Positions 1 to 10,310 of a DNA stretch of 64,000 bases are shown piece after piece. The stretch is taken from the NCBI GenBank assembly GCA_950295325.1, contig OX485803.1, positions 13,580,001 to 13,644,000 of the forward strand, written 5' to 3'. The notes below the pieces were generated by a model, which was given only the letters and a program-made list of their open reading frames with translations, made no database searches and had not been told where the DNA came from. A program made the position numbers and the translations under genes. Position 1 is the first letter of the stretch. Every line of letters begins with the position of its first letter. This DNA is from Polytrichum commune (Eukaryota > Streptophyta > Polytrichopsida > Polytrichales > Polytrichaceae).

Positions 1-40
1 ATAGAGAGGTGGTCGAGTGGGGGTCAAGTCCCCTCTCTCA
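1..40 (+). other. tRNA-Ser/Leu-like relic lacking the anticodon region
   Basis: The first 40 bases contain an A-box-like TGGTCGAGTGG followed almost at once by a B-box-like GGTCAAGTCCC, and the outer GAGAGG and CCTCTCTC can pair as an acceptor-type stem. A real tRNA would have an anticodon arm and variable arm between these parts; they are absent. This could be a deleted tRNA-Ser/Leu-type sequence, the head of a tRNA-derived SINE, or a chance hairpin. The window edge cuts off the upstream context. Confidence 0.3.
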
Positions 41-113
41 AATTGCTCTTTAATAACCTTGTGAGTTGTTTTGGGTAGTTTTGGATAGAAATCGTTCCAA
101 CCTTCAGAAGTTA

Positions 114-380
114 ACCCCTAAGGCGGAGACAAACATTTTTGTCCAAATCGTTGTTGTTGCTTGACAATACCAACATACATCTATTTGTTATAATCTTCTA
201 ATCTTGGACACATGGATGGTTGAAGTTTTGTGTGCAAAGTTTTGTCTACAAAGCTTCCACGTTTATGGTCAAATCTTCATAAAGATACCAATTTTTTTTA
301 TAAGATTCCAAATTAGACTAAACAAATTTAGACGATTTTGGGGAAATTTTGCTTCAACTTTTAGGAACTTGGGAGGGGGG
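114..380 (+). mobile_element. Harbinger-like MITE, family B copy 1
   Basis: One of four related copies of about 260 bp (others at 8919-9181 minus, 48571-48833 plus and 50963-51221 plus). All begin near ACCCCTAAG next to TTA, carry an internal GACAATACC block about 60 bases in and end near a GGGGTTAA-like inverted copy of the start. TIRs with TTA target sites are typical of PIF/Harbinger (Tourist-type) MITEs. This copy has a clear left end after TTA at 111-113; its right end is degraded into a G run. It has no coding capacity. Confidence 0.6.
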
Positions 381-1140
381 ATAATTGTCACAACCTGCAA
401 CTCACACAGCAAGGAAGGTAGGTGAGGCTAATTAGGTTAGCTTCCTCAATGGGACACCTATTTTTGGATCCTAATCGACGGCATGGTCACTTTAATACAG
501 TGGGTGAGTAATCCATGGTCATTTAGCCGTTGCCTCGATGATATTTGGGTTAGTAACCTTCGTAGATAGAAGTCAGTCTACACCCAACATCCTCCAAAAT
601 TAGGAGTGCTAGCCACCAAGCCATGACACACTTGATTTTTGTATCACGAGGTGGGCAAATTAGGAGGCGGCATGTGGCTATGAGGCATGGTATTGTGGGT
701 ATTCAATAATGAAAAAACAATTTGGCAACGTTGTATCTTGCATGTGACCACTTTAGAGACACGACACAACCAATATTCGCATTTAAATGACCCATGTAAA
801 GTAGAATTTGCTATTGATGATGTCCACTTATACAACATTGAATGATAAAAGACTCCCCCCCCCCCACACGCACTCATGCAGACAATCTTTGATTGATTCC
901 GGAACCTAGATGAGCACCTTCCTCAATTCAGATTTCAACGATTTCAAATTCCTTGACCCTCATTCGCAATTGCTAACTTGCTCAAGTTCTAATGCTCAAA
1001 TCCAACGGCTGGATGATTCCACAAAAATGGAGGTCTCCACATTAGCCTCATCTACCTTAATTGCCATGAACCCTACAACTAGCCATAGGGCCTGCCCTTT
1101 AGGGTGGGTTGACTTGAAAAAGGGTGGGGATGGCATGCAC
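381..1140. other. No gene recognised
   Basis: Only short unsupported reading frames. A C11 run lies at 855-865. No protein family, RNA gene or repeat copy was recognised. Confidence 0.5.
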
Positions 1141-1143
1141 CTA

Positions 1144-1290
1144 TATAAGGTAGATATACCCAAAACCGTCACTGAACCTAAAACCACCAGTATGTACCAC
1201 ATGCATGCATGTGGAAGCAACAAATGTACGCATTTGGTACATAGTGGTGGTTTTAGGTTCGGTGATGGTTTTGGGTATACCTACCTTATA
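1144..1290. mobile_element. 147-bp near-perfect foldback element
   Basis: Two arms of 61 bases (1144-1204 and 1230-1290) are inverted copies with about five mismatches, separated by a 25-base loop. The arms begin TATAAGGTAGATATACCC on the left, and the right arm reads back as TATAAGGTAGGTATACCC. CTA stands immediately outside both ends (1141-1143 and 1291-1293), a possible 3-bp target duplication. The best reading is a young foldback MITE. Transcribed, it would form a long hairpin, so a young MIRNA-like or siRNA locus is an alternative. Confidence 0.7.
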
Positions 1291-1571
1291 CTACTAGAAA
1301 GCCTGCTACAATGGCTAATGTGAATAGGGGACCATGTTCCCATGGGCGTTCCCTTGCGCGTTCTCAACCCCGTCCCCAGACCCGGAGGAATGAGGGGTGG
1401 CCCGGGTCATACGGGGGGTTCCTGGTCCACCGCATCTATTTTAAGGCGGACTGCTGTCGCTTGTGATGGATGTTATTTTGAAGGGCCTATTTGTGGGAGT
1501 GGCTCATGTGGGGAGGTGTCATGTGTGTTTCCAGCTCCTTGTTTAGGGGACATTGCCATTACACTGTTTCT

Positions 1572-2370
1572 CCCAATTGCGTGTTACTATTCCCAGGTTA
1601 CGCACTGCTATTACTACTCTACATGTATCGTATTCAGTGTCACTTCTTATTACTATTTGGAATTCCGCAATGCTATATCTATGTACTCCATATCCCATAT
1701 TATACTCCCAAATACGTCAAATTGGTTCCTTGAATGTTATAGAACACTAACAAGTTTACTTGGTGTGAAAAAAACATCAACAGTAAAAGATAGAGCATTA
1801 TGTGACTTCAGCTAGTTACACTGTTTATTACACTACTTATCCCAATTGCGTGTTACTATTCGCAAGATACGTAGTGCTATTGCTACTCTACATATTGTAT
1901 TTAGTGTCACTTATTATTACTATTTGGAAGTCCGCAATGCTATGTCTATTTACTCCATATCTCACATTTTACCCCAAAAATGTCAAATTGGTTCCTTGAA
2001 CGTTATAGAACACTAACAAGTTTACTTGGTAAAAAAACATCAACAGTAAAAAGATATAGCATCGTATGACTTCAACTAGTCACACTGTTCATTACACTGT
2101 TTATACCAATTGCGTGTTACTATTCGCAAGATATGTAGTGCTATTACTACTCTACATATCGTATTCAACGTCACTTCTTATTACTATTTGGAAGTCCGCA
2201 ATGCTATATCTATGTACTCCATATCCCATATTTTATCCCCAAAAATGTCAAATTGGTTCCTTGAACATTATAGAACACTAACAACTTTACTTGGTAAAAA
2301 AAACACCAACGTTAAAAAGATACATCGTTGTGTGACTTCAAGTAGTAAGTGACAATAAATATAAGATTTG
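1572..2370 (+). repeat. Tandem triplication of MITE family A
   Basis: Three consecutive copies of a unit of about 265 bp begin near 1572, 1841 and 2106, each starting CCAATTGCGTGTTACTATT. Each contains the MITE A core: a left TIR like CAGTGTCACTTCTTATTACT, an internal AAATTGGTTCCTTGAA block and a TTTACTTGGT block. Only the third copy reaches the full right TIR (AGTAAGTGAC near 2345-2355). The arrangement suggests a MITE captured in a local tandem duplication. Overlapping small reading frames here merely repeat with the unit and are not genes. Confidence 0.8.
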
Positions 2371-3349
2371 GTGTCTTTTTGAAGGTGTAATGTTTTATCA
2401 AACAAAGTCACTTATGTTCTATAAATGTCCAAACAACCTATTCAACTTTCGTTAGCAAAGTTTTGAGTCAGACGTTATTGCACTGATTGGGATTATCAAT
2501 GTACCTATCTCACACATCACTCATGTCTCATAAATTACTAAGATTAGGCGTAAAACAACTCAGCTCAACTTTTGGAACTTAAAAAGAAAATTGTAGAAAG
2601 AGATTGCCTATTAATGAGCAGCTTAGGGTTTGTAGATGAACAAACATTCATAGAATGTGCATTATGCATGTATCAAAGATGTATTGGCATCGACATATTG
2701 AAGATTGATTACATGTAAAGTGTTGAGGTAAGTATACCTAAAACTAGCATAATAAGCGCTAAGCATAGTTTCTTTTATTGTAACTATTGGATTCATATGT
2801 TTCCTTCTCTGCAAGATCAAGAGGATTTCAATGGACTAAAGAGCGCATTGTTTGGACAACATGTGCAAACATTATAAGGGTTTGAAGTTTTTATTGTAGG
2901 CAACCTAAAATCAACACCTATACTAGATCTACAAAATGTGTACATGTTCAAAAATTGATATGTATGTATTGTAGAAGATTTCTAGGTGTTGGTTTGAGGT
3001 CAAGTGTTGGTTTAGGGTTTGCTTACCTTGCACGACATTAACATCTTGCCTTCAAACAACTTGTACACTACGAATGGGGTACATGTTCACAACACCTAAA
3101 TTTATATCCCTTGTTTAACATCTAGTTTATGTATAATATCATATAAATCAAAATCCCCAAATGTAAGGACATGCAAGGACAACTTTTTACTATACCACCA
3201 ATGGTATGTGTTGGGAAACAAAATCCCTACCAATGCGCATGTTCATCATGTCGAAACATCCCCCAAACATGGGAGACAAATGGGACCATAATTTGCTACA
3301 ACACAAAGACACATTCCCATTGCTAAGTGGAAAAGGATTGATGATGTCA
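2371..3349. other. No gene recognised
   Basis: AT-rich sequence without a credible reading frame. Nothing recognised. Confidence 0.5.
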
Positions 3350-4300
3350 CCTTGTACCACCATCTCCAAGTAGGTAGTGTGCTTTTACAAGTTTATAGCT
3401 AAACCTTCAACCTCTCACTTTGTAAAACACGTGTTACAAGTTGGAAAGGGTGGAAACTCTATCCATAATTGCTACTCATGAAGAAATCCGTTGTTCCATA
3501 AGCTATATAGTGCTAAAACCAACACCTTAAATTCATGCACATTATATACATCTTGATTACAAGAATGTCCACTGCCTTTACATCAAGTTGTTGTGTTGGA
3601 CTTGGGCCATCTACCAACAAAACCTTGAACCCTTATCACTTTTGCAAAATGAGTTTAATAAAGACATATTTTGGTGCGTTGGATTTCCTTACCAATTGCT
3701 AATGATAATCTATAAAACTTTCTTAATCTAATAGTAATACATATGCTTAGTGCTTAAAGTGACAATTTTAACACACGTTGGATTAGGCTTCATCACATCA
3801 TTGTTTTGATTATGCTCATCAAGGGGCATTTATACACAACCATTGTTATGGTGGTTGGTGGTTGTACTTTACTTCTAGTGGTTTTGTTGTTTAGGATAAG
3901 AAGGATAAAATGCACTCGTGAGGACTACAATCAAAACTATTCGTACTTCATCAACTTACGACGCATACTCAAGGATAGTTGTGATGGTTGAAGGTTGTAG
4001 TTTATATATATACAAATAATAAATAATAAACAATATTTTCTTAAGATTTATAGTCATTAATGGGAGATCATTTCAAGTCCAAAGCATGGGATCTACCCCA
4101 CACATTGCGCCAACAAGGTGGATGATCGTCAAATACACTCTTCAATCACAACCGCACCTTGTATGTAAACATGAGAGAACATGGACTCGAATCACAACCA
4201 CAACCACTACAATAATAATGGTATCCAGAAATGCTAGACCTTCAATGGAGATGCACCCTAACTTCATAAAAGGGAAGCATCTCGTAGCATAACGTCGATG
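3350..4300 (+). repeat. Dispersed repeat family I, copy 1
   Basis: This stretch shares several collinear blocks with 25870-26420 in the same orientation: a block with AAACCTTCAACCTCTCACTT-like sequence, the phrase ATGGTGGTTGGTGGTTGTAC (near 3848), and GATAGTTGTGATGGTTG (near 3973). The copies are strongly diverged with length differences. The short reading frame at 3806-3991 lies inside the shared block and encodes nothing recognisable. Probably an old unclassified transposon. Confidence 0.5.
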
Positions 4301-4374
4301 GGTCTTATTTGGTTACTAATCTCATGCTGAAACCCATATTTCAGTGGCAGGTGGTTAGGTGCAAATCTAAGAAC

Positions 4375-4460
4375 ATAAAAGAGATTGGACTATGTGCTAA
4401 AAAAAATTAGTTAACCATTCCAAGCTCAATAATCAATATAATTGGGAGAGCTTATGTGAA
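4375..4460 (+). repeat. Short dispersed repeat J, copy 1
   Basis: Shares GACTATGTGCTAAAAAAA and ATAATTGGGAG blocks in the same order and spacing with 61047-61130. Identity of the parent element is unknown. Confidence 0.4.
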
Positions 4461-4565
4461 CTTCTTATGCCTTTGGCAATGGACTTTGATAACTCATAAC
4501 AACTCAAGATTATCTCCAAACAAATAAACTTGAGGTCAATACTACATCGATCATCCCATTTTTGT

Positions 4566-4735
4566 GCGTTATCTATTTGGAGCTACGCAATGCATTCACA
4601 TCTTACTAACAAAAGTTCAATAGATTGTTTGGACATTACAGAACGTAAACGACTTTGCTTGGTACACTAACACATTCTCGTTAAACAGTTTTAGCATTGC
4701 GTAACTCCAAATAGAAACACACACTAATCGGGATA
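4566..4735 (+). mobile_element. MITE family A, degenerate copy
   Basis: Left side has CTATTTGGAGCTACGCAATG and right side has the inverted GCATTGCGTAACTCCAAATAG. The internal GTTTGGACATTACAGAACG and TTTGCTTGGTA blocks are also present. The outer GTGTCACTTA part of the TIR is lost, so the ends are approximate. Confidence 0.6.
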
Positions 4736-4799
4736 CTCAATGTAGCTTCTCTATATACATTTACGTATACACAAAATTTCAACCTCGCGTATCCTAACC

Positions 4800-4828
4800 A
4801 CAACAACAACAACAACAACAACAACAAA
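4800..4828 (+). repeat. (CAA)n microsatellite
   Basis: Uninterrupted CAA trinucleotide run of about nine units. It creates an artificial poly-Cys tract in a minus-strand reading frame. Confidence 0.95.
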
Positions 4829-5030
4829 TGCCCGTCATCCTTGACTTGTTATTGAGGGAGGGAAGGAGGAATGTGAATACATATGAGACAAGCATGTCTC
4901 CAAAGGGACACATGGCGTACACACCTCTTGCAGTGTTTCCCAGATTTGATTGAGCTTTGGAAACTACAAAATCTTTGTCCCATGCACTACTTTGGGACCC
5001 ACTACCAACTATCACTTTGCCCTTGCATTT

Positions 5031-5088
5031 GGGGGGGGGGGGGGGGGGGGATCCAAGTTGAGGAAGGCTCCAAGCCCCCCCCCCCCCC
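5031..5088. repeat. G20 run followed by C14 run
   Basis: Twenty consecutive G (5031-5050) are followed 24 bases later by fourteen consecutive C (5075-5088). The two runs are complementary and could form a hairpin; the G run could also form a quadruplex. Run lengths may be affected by sequencing. Confidence 0.9.
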
Positions 5089-5109
5089 TCGTGTGTGTGT
5101 GTACTAATG

Positions 5110-5175
5110 CGTGTACTAATGTATGGCATTTAGTGTCGACTACTAATTGGAGGTATGCAATGCTCCAACAACTTC
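5110..5175 (+). repeat. MITE family A left-end fragment
   Basis: Contains CATTTAGTGTCGACTACTAA and GAGGTATGCAATGCT, matching the left TIR of family A with substitutions. No right end is seen, so this is a truncated or badly decayed copy. Confidence 0.4.
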
Positions 5176-6931
5176 GTACATGGTAAGTCTTTACTAAGAA
5201 AAGTGTTTATAGTGTGTGTGTATATATATACACCATAAATAAACATAGATGTCTTGCCTTTTTTATTGACTCTTCTCTCTCTCTCCACCACCCCACCCCC
5301 ACCCCACTATTTCATTAAACCGTGGGTATTCTATTTCTTTGTTGGTTTGATACCGGAACTAGCAATACAAGACCCACATTTTGGTATAGTATGACACTAT
5401 ATGCGCAAATGCATCACTAGGCTTCACAATCTTTCGATTACATCGGGTCCTTGCCTGTCCTACTTAATGTGGAAACACACTCTATTGTATTATGACGTGG
5501 ACTTAGATTCTTTTTAAGTAATTTGAAACTGGGATTAGCAGCCACGGATGCTGAAATTTTAGCATGATGGGACCCTAATAGGAATGAATTTGATCACAAA
5601 CCTATGGGAGGCAAGTAATTGTTTACTAAACCCCTTTCACATGGGTAAGGGGGGAGGGGGGCAATGGAAAACATGCACATTGGCGCGTTGTTTAGTTTAC
5701 TTGGGGTTTGACCTTATCATTTTATTACATCTGAGCAAACTTTTTACACAAATAGCTATTTCATTTCCCAGTACCTACCACGGGGGATGCACAACACTTG
5801 CCCTCTAAAAGTTCATTATTGAGTCATCCTAATGCAACTTAGTGTCCAAGTAATTTGAGGTCTCTAGCCTCAATTTAGAAGTCAATTTAACTCTATGAAG
5901 ACATTCCCATTCTCTACATAGCAACCAACCTTTTCACCCTCCCCCTCAATACACCTTTTACACCTATTAATGTGGTCCACTTTGATATTGAGATACCATA
6001 ATAATTCAAGTTGATGTAACTTTTCTTGAGCCACACCATTTTGAGCTTACAATATCATATGCTCAAAATCATGGATATGGAATCAATATGTTTTGGACAA
6101 ACATGAAATATTGTGCTTTGAAAATACAATATATCATCAATATTTTATCAATTTCTAGTTGAAAATAAGTATTTTATTATAATATATGATACCCTAATCT
6201 TCAATCCCCACACAAATATATTGGGCCACAATATTGGCTACCCATGTTGTCTTTCAACCCACAACAATAGGTGTAAGTGGTATAGATGCTACAAAGCATC
6301 ACTTATGATTTTGTTTTTAAACACCTACCAATGGGTGTGCAATAAAAATCCGCCCTATAAGTTGTTTGCTATGTCATACTAAATTCACCTGAATTGTCTC
6401 ATTTGAGGTTCTAACCCTTGTTTTAGTTTTTATTTTAAAAAATAATCATCTACATGTTGTACATATCAATCAAATGTTTTCACCGGATGGTAGGTGTTGT
6501 GAACATGTACCCTCATAAGTTGGGCTCAACTCAAAGAGTAAGACATATTCAGGGCTTCCCCCATGCTTACATTGAAGAGTGGGTCACTACTTTGGAAAGC
6601 ATAGAAAGGGTGACAATGCACCCTTGTATGCATGCACCTGCTTTCCTAGCAAGTCAATATTTAAAAAAAAAATGTTTTGTATCTTTTCATCTACTTAGAA
6701 ACTAGTAAGGCAATTGGCTGACATAGATTATAAATCATTGAGTTTAGTAAAAGTAATTGTTATGAATTGTGCATGTATTGCCTTCATTACATTTTTAACG
6801 ACTTAAAATCTCCCACATGTGGTAAGAATGTGTGAGTCTCAAGACCAATAAATGAGGGCGACTATCATAAAGATAGTAGGCAACCCACCCTTGGTTCAAG
6901 GTTGGAAGTACTGTTATAGCAACCCTAATCA
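5176..6931. other. No gene recognised
   Basis: AT-rich intergenic DNA with short TG/TA and CT-rich patches near 5210-5310. The small reading frames have no recognised similarity or gene-like context. Confidence 0.5.
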
Positions 6932-7156
6932 CACCGTTTATGCTATTTGGTGTCACTTACTATTTGAAACTACGCAAGACTATAACTTTTCACTATAGAG
7001 TTCATTTCTTATCAACAAAAAAAAATTAAATAGGTTGTATGGACAAAATACAACTTAAATGACTTTACTTGGTAGAAAGTCACATTCTTAGCAGAAAGTT
7101 ATAGCATTGTGTAACTGCAGATAGTAAGTGACACTAAACATCATAAATGGTGTAGG
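6932..7156 (+). mobile_element. MITE family A, near full-length copy
   Basis: The best-preserved plus-orientation copy, about 225 bp. Its left end reads ACACCGTTTATGC then TATTTGGTGTCACTTACTA; the right end returns this as GATAGTAAGTGACACTAAAC then ATCATAAATGGTGT. The TIR therefore extends from the outer ACACC to the inner ACGCAA..CTATAACT block, roughly 45-60 bases. The interior has GGTTGTATGGAC and GACTTTACTTGGTAGAAAG, shared with other copies. No coding capacity. Confidence 0.75.
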
Positions 7157-7281
7157 GAGAGGGTTACCCTGTCTCCAAAAAACAGGCAGGTTGCAAATGT
7201 TGCTCCATGGGGACTCTTCCCACCCACTCTTGAGAGTAGGTTGGGTCGAGCATGAGGAGAGGTGCTAACTTAGCTCCGGAG

Positions 7282-7941
7282 CTATGTTCGGGGAAAACCG
7301 ACGGCTAGTTCATTATCAGCCGATGGATTTCCCCTCATGGCCGGTCCAAATTTCCAACCATCGGATGGCAATCCGACTGTAATTTCAATCCTCCGGCAAT
7401 TAGTCGATGGACCAGAAAATGTCCCGGAAATGTAGCCGATTCTTCTTATGAGTTACTGGATTTCAGCCGGAAGCATCCAGAGCGCTATTTGTCTGGGGCA
7501 TATGATGATGCACTTGAGGAAGTACCCTAAACCTTAAACTTTTTGAATTATGCAACCTTTCCATGACCAAATCCATTTGCTTCTATGAAGAATTGGGGGA
7601 CCCTTGGCCTTCAAGCGGTGAAGGCATTGCTAGGTTCAATTCCTGCCAAGGATATCAACTCTTCAAATTTAAAGTTTTGAACATGCCTTTCTTTTCACTT
7701 ATTCAAGATTTTGTACTAAGAAATGATTTCTAATAACTTTTCATACATTTTTTAAACAATTAGTGCCGATATGAATTCCATTTAAGCGGATATTGGCCAA
7801 TGAAAATATGAAAATATAGGCAATTGGCCGATTGATTTTACAAAAGACCAGCTCTTGCCGATGTAAATTGGAAAAAATCCGACCCTTCATAGCAACTACC
7901 GGCAATTAGCCACTAAGGCTTCAAAAACTTCCCGAACTCTG
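7282..7941 (+). mobile_element. 660-bp non-autonomous hAT-like element, copy 1
   Basis: This matches 63316-63975 in reverse orientation over its full 660 bases, without a visible net length difference and with only scattered substitutions. The ends form a short imperfect TIR: CTATGTTCGGGGAA on the left and, read back from the right, CAGAGTTCGGGAAG. Copy 2 has a perfect 8-bp target duplication, diagnostic of hAT when combined with CANNG-type ends; here the 8-bp flanks CTCCGGAG and CCCCAAAG agree at only five positions. No transposase is encoded. A B-box-like GGTTCAATTCC at about 7632 has no convincing tRNA partner. Confidence 0.75.
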
Positions 7942-8220
7942 CCCCAAAGCATCAAAGAGGCCCATACTAGGCCTCTATAGGCAAGAATAACATATTTGAG
8001 TTACAAACTTTCATTTTTAGCTAATCATGTCAAAAAAGGACCTATCTAAAATCAACTCATTCTTCAAATGCGCTATTTGAATAACTCAAACACTTTCATG
8101 TTATCAAAGGCTTTGGGGTTCCCGTGGATGCAAATACATACATTGTATTTCGACCATCAATGTCTAGTACGAGCATATTTTGATTCCCTCCTCCATATAA
8201 CACGACGTGTATAATAAGAT

Positions 8221-8466
8221 TCTAAAAACATAAACATATGAATTATGATTTACAAACTTGGTGCCAAATCCCAAATAAATTGTGTATAGTAAAAGACCAT
8301 ATATTTAGATCCCACGTCCTTCAAGGGTTTTAAGAGTCGACAATATATATATATATAATATGTTTTTAAACACAACATTGTATGAAATGTGATTCATGAA
8401 CTTGGTGAAGCATGTATAGATTGTGTATATGGCCGTATATTGAGATCCCACATCCTTTAAGGGTTA
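8221..8466 (+). repeat. Decayed two-unit tandem duplication
   Basis: Two units, about 8221-8331 and 8361-8466, share ATGATTTACAAACTTGGTG/GTGATTCATGAACTTGGTG and GATCCCACGTCCTTCAAGG/GATCCCACATCCTTTAAGG. An (AT)n run near 8343-8359 separates them. Function unknown. Confidence 0.6.
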
Positions 8467-8918
8467 CCCCATAGCCCCTACGATTTCATTCCAATTTGGT
8501 GCCTCTCTTTTGTTCACAAGTTCGCCATTTGGGAAACATTTCCTTCTACAGTAGTTGTGGGCTGCTTTTCGAGGAGGCCATCACTCATGCGGGTGGGCCC
8601 TTTTGTGTATCCCATAAGATCCTAAGCTACTTTTTTTGGGCTTAAAAAATAAAATAAGAATCGCTCGGTCGATTTAAAAAAACCCCGATCTCACATTCGG
8701 ACCCCTTATTCAATTGTGTCCTCCCCCCCCCCCCCCCTTTCTCTACCTCCCCTAGTTCCCACTTAGCAAGGTTGTGTCTCTAGTGCCCCATCACTAGCAT
8801 TGACATACGGAGCCTATTCACATTCGCCTCGCACTTGATCATGAGTCCGTATTGATATATGCCATGGCCGACTCCTCCAGGTTGGGAGCTTGGGGACATG
8901 CTTAGTTTATTATCATTA
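8467..8918. other. No gene recognised; C15 run
   Basis: Contains fifteen consecutive C at 8723-8737. No gene or repeat copy recognised otherwise. Confidence 0.5.
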
Positions 8919-9181
8919 ACCCCGAAAGGTCGAAGCCAAATTTGCCCCGGAATTGTCTACAACGTTTCAATCCAATTTGGATGCTCACTAAAGAAAGATC
9001 GGCACCTCCAATGGTTAATACGACCGTGTGGATAAAAACTTTCTGAAGTTGGGATCGTTCATGCAAATTTTCATTCGTTTGCATGTTCAAAATCAGAAGA
9101 TTATAATGTAAATGTGTTTGGTGGTATTGTCAAGCAACGGTGATTACCCGCACCTGAATGTATGTGGCGGCTCTAAGGGGT
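8919..9181 (-). mobile_element. Harbinger-like MITE, family B copy 2
   Basis: Minus-orientation copy. Its plus-strand left end is TTA (8916-8918) then ACCCCGAAAGGTCGAAGCC, which closely matches the start of copy 4 (ACCCCTAAGGGTCGAGGC), showing that the family's two ends are inverted copies of each other for about 30 bases. The far end reads CTCTAAGGGGT. The 62-residue reading frame inside it is incidental. Confidence 0.65.
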
Positions 9182-10106
9182 CAAGGGTCTCAATGTGAGA
9201 TGGGTATTTTCAAATGGATGTAGTAGACTCGGAGAGATGTTGATTATTAGTTTATTTGCCCCTTATAATGTGGAAACGTTGAGTCTACAATCAACCCAAT
9301 CCTTTTAGTAAGAATCACAACTCATTCTTGATACTAGTGTACTTACATTTTATCATACATAACAACAAGCAAATATACTCAGCAATTTCAAAATATTTAT
9401 GTGCCATCAATTTTGTGTTTTTTGGAAAACACAATGGCAACTCGTTCATGGCCCACCAGTCTTTGGCCAACGGAATCCATAAGGTGTAATAAGTCCTCAC
9501 TGCTTTAAATTCCGGAAGAAATCAAAGCAAAGGTGCATAGTCTATAAGGTAACCATCAATGGACTCGAATGATGCCTCAGTCTCCTTTGGATTGTGGCAA
9601 TTCCAAGATGGGATTGCATCCAAAGGAGAAGAGACATTTGGAATTGGGAGTCTCTCTAGAAGATTTGCAACTATAAGATTAGATCCACTAGAATCACAAA
9701 CACCAGAAGAAACACTTGCAAACATGACCAACCTGCAAACACAACTCCCATTCTCTAAAAAATATCAAACAACCTATCACTACAATTAAGTTAAAGGAGA
9801 CAACATTTACGACATCAAAAGAAACCAATGTTTTAAACATAAACTAACCTTCTTTACAAATTCAAATGTTGAAACCAATGGATGGTTTCTCCAATGGTCC
9901 ATTCTCTAACATATTGGCAATGGAAGCATTCTCCACAAATATTGCATTGTTGTGTATGTTGGTTCCAACAATCTCTTTTGCCAACACCAATTGAAATTGA
10001 ATTACGAAATGGGAAGGGGTTGGAGCACGAGAGGACAAGGGGGTTAGTGCAATGTCATTGAGATGCAATTCAAAGGTGGAGGAAGTTGTTAAGATGGTGT
10101 ACGTGG

Positions 10107-10310
10107 TGGAGGAGGTTGAGTAGGTGGTGCAAGTGCTAGAGTAGGTTGTGTAGCACATGCTTTTCTTTTCCGCTTACCTCCTCTTTGAGTGGATTGTGGC
10201 ACCTTTTTTGGACCCTCCTTGATGTTTTGTGCAGACTCAAATGCTTGTCTGATAGACGCATCCTCATCATGATGGAAATGTGTAGGACATTCGATGAAAC
10301 CATGGGTACA
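10107..10310 (-). pseudogene. Unidentified coding relic (basic, Pro-rich tail)
   Basis: Reading the minus strand from 10310 gives about 68 open codons starting CTHGFIECPTHFHHDED and continuing through a KRGGKRKRK-type basic patch to a proline-rich end. Composition is protein-like, unlike neighbouring random frames, and the Cys/His start recalls a zinc-knuckle-like motif, but I do not recognise the family. No start codon is evident. Further minus-strand frames at 9862-10158 and 9315-9731 may be decayed continuations. A transposon or host-gene fragment is equally possible. Confidence 0.25.

Noticed and set aside
1572-2370. CRISPR-like array
   Set aside because: Units of about 265 bases carrying a MITE core, no short repeats with unique spacers, and eukaryotic context.
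7632-7642. GGTTCAATTCC as a Pol III B box in the hAT-like element
   Set aside because: No matching A box at suitable spacing, no fold, and the other copy has a diverged site.
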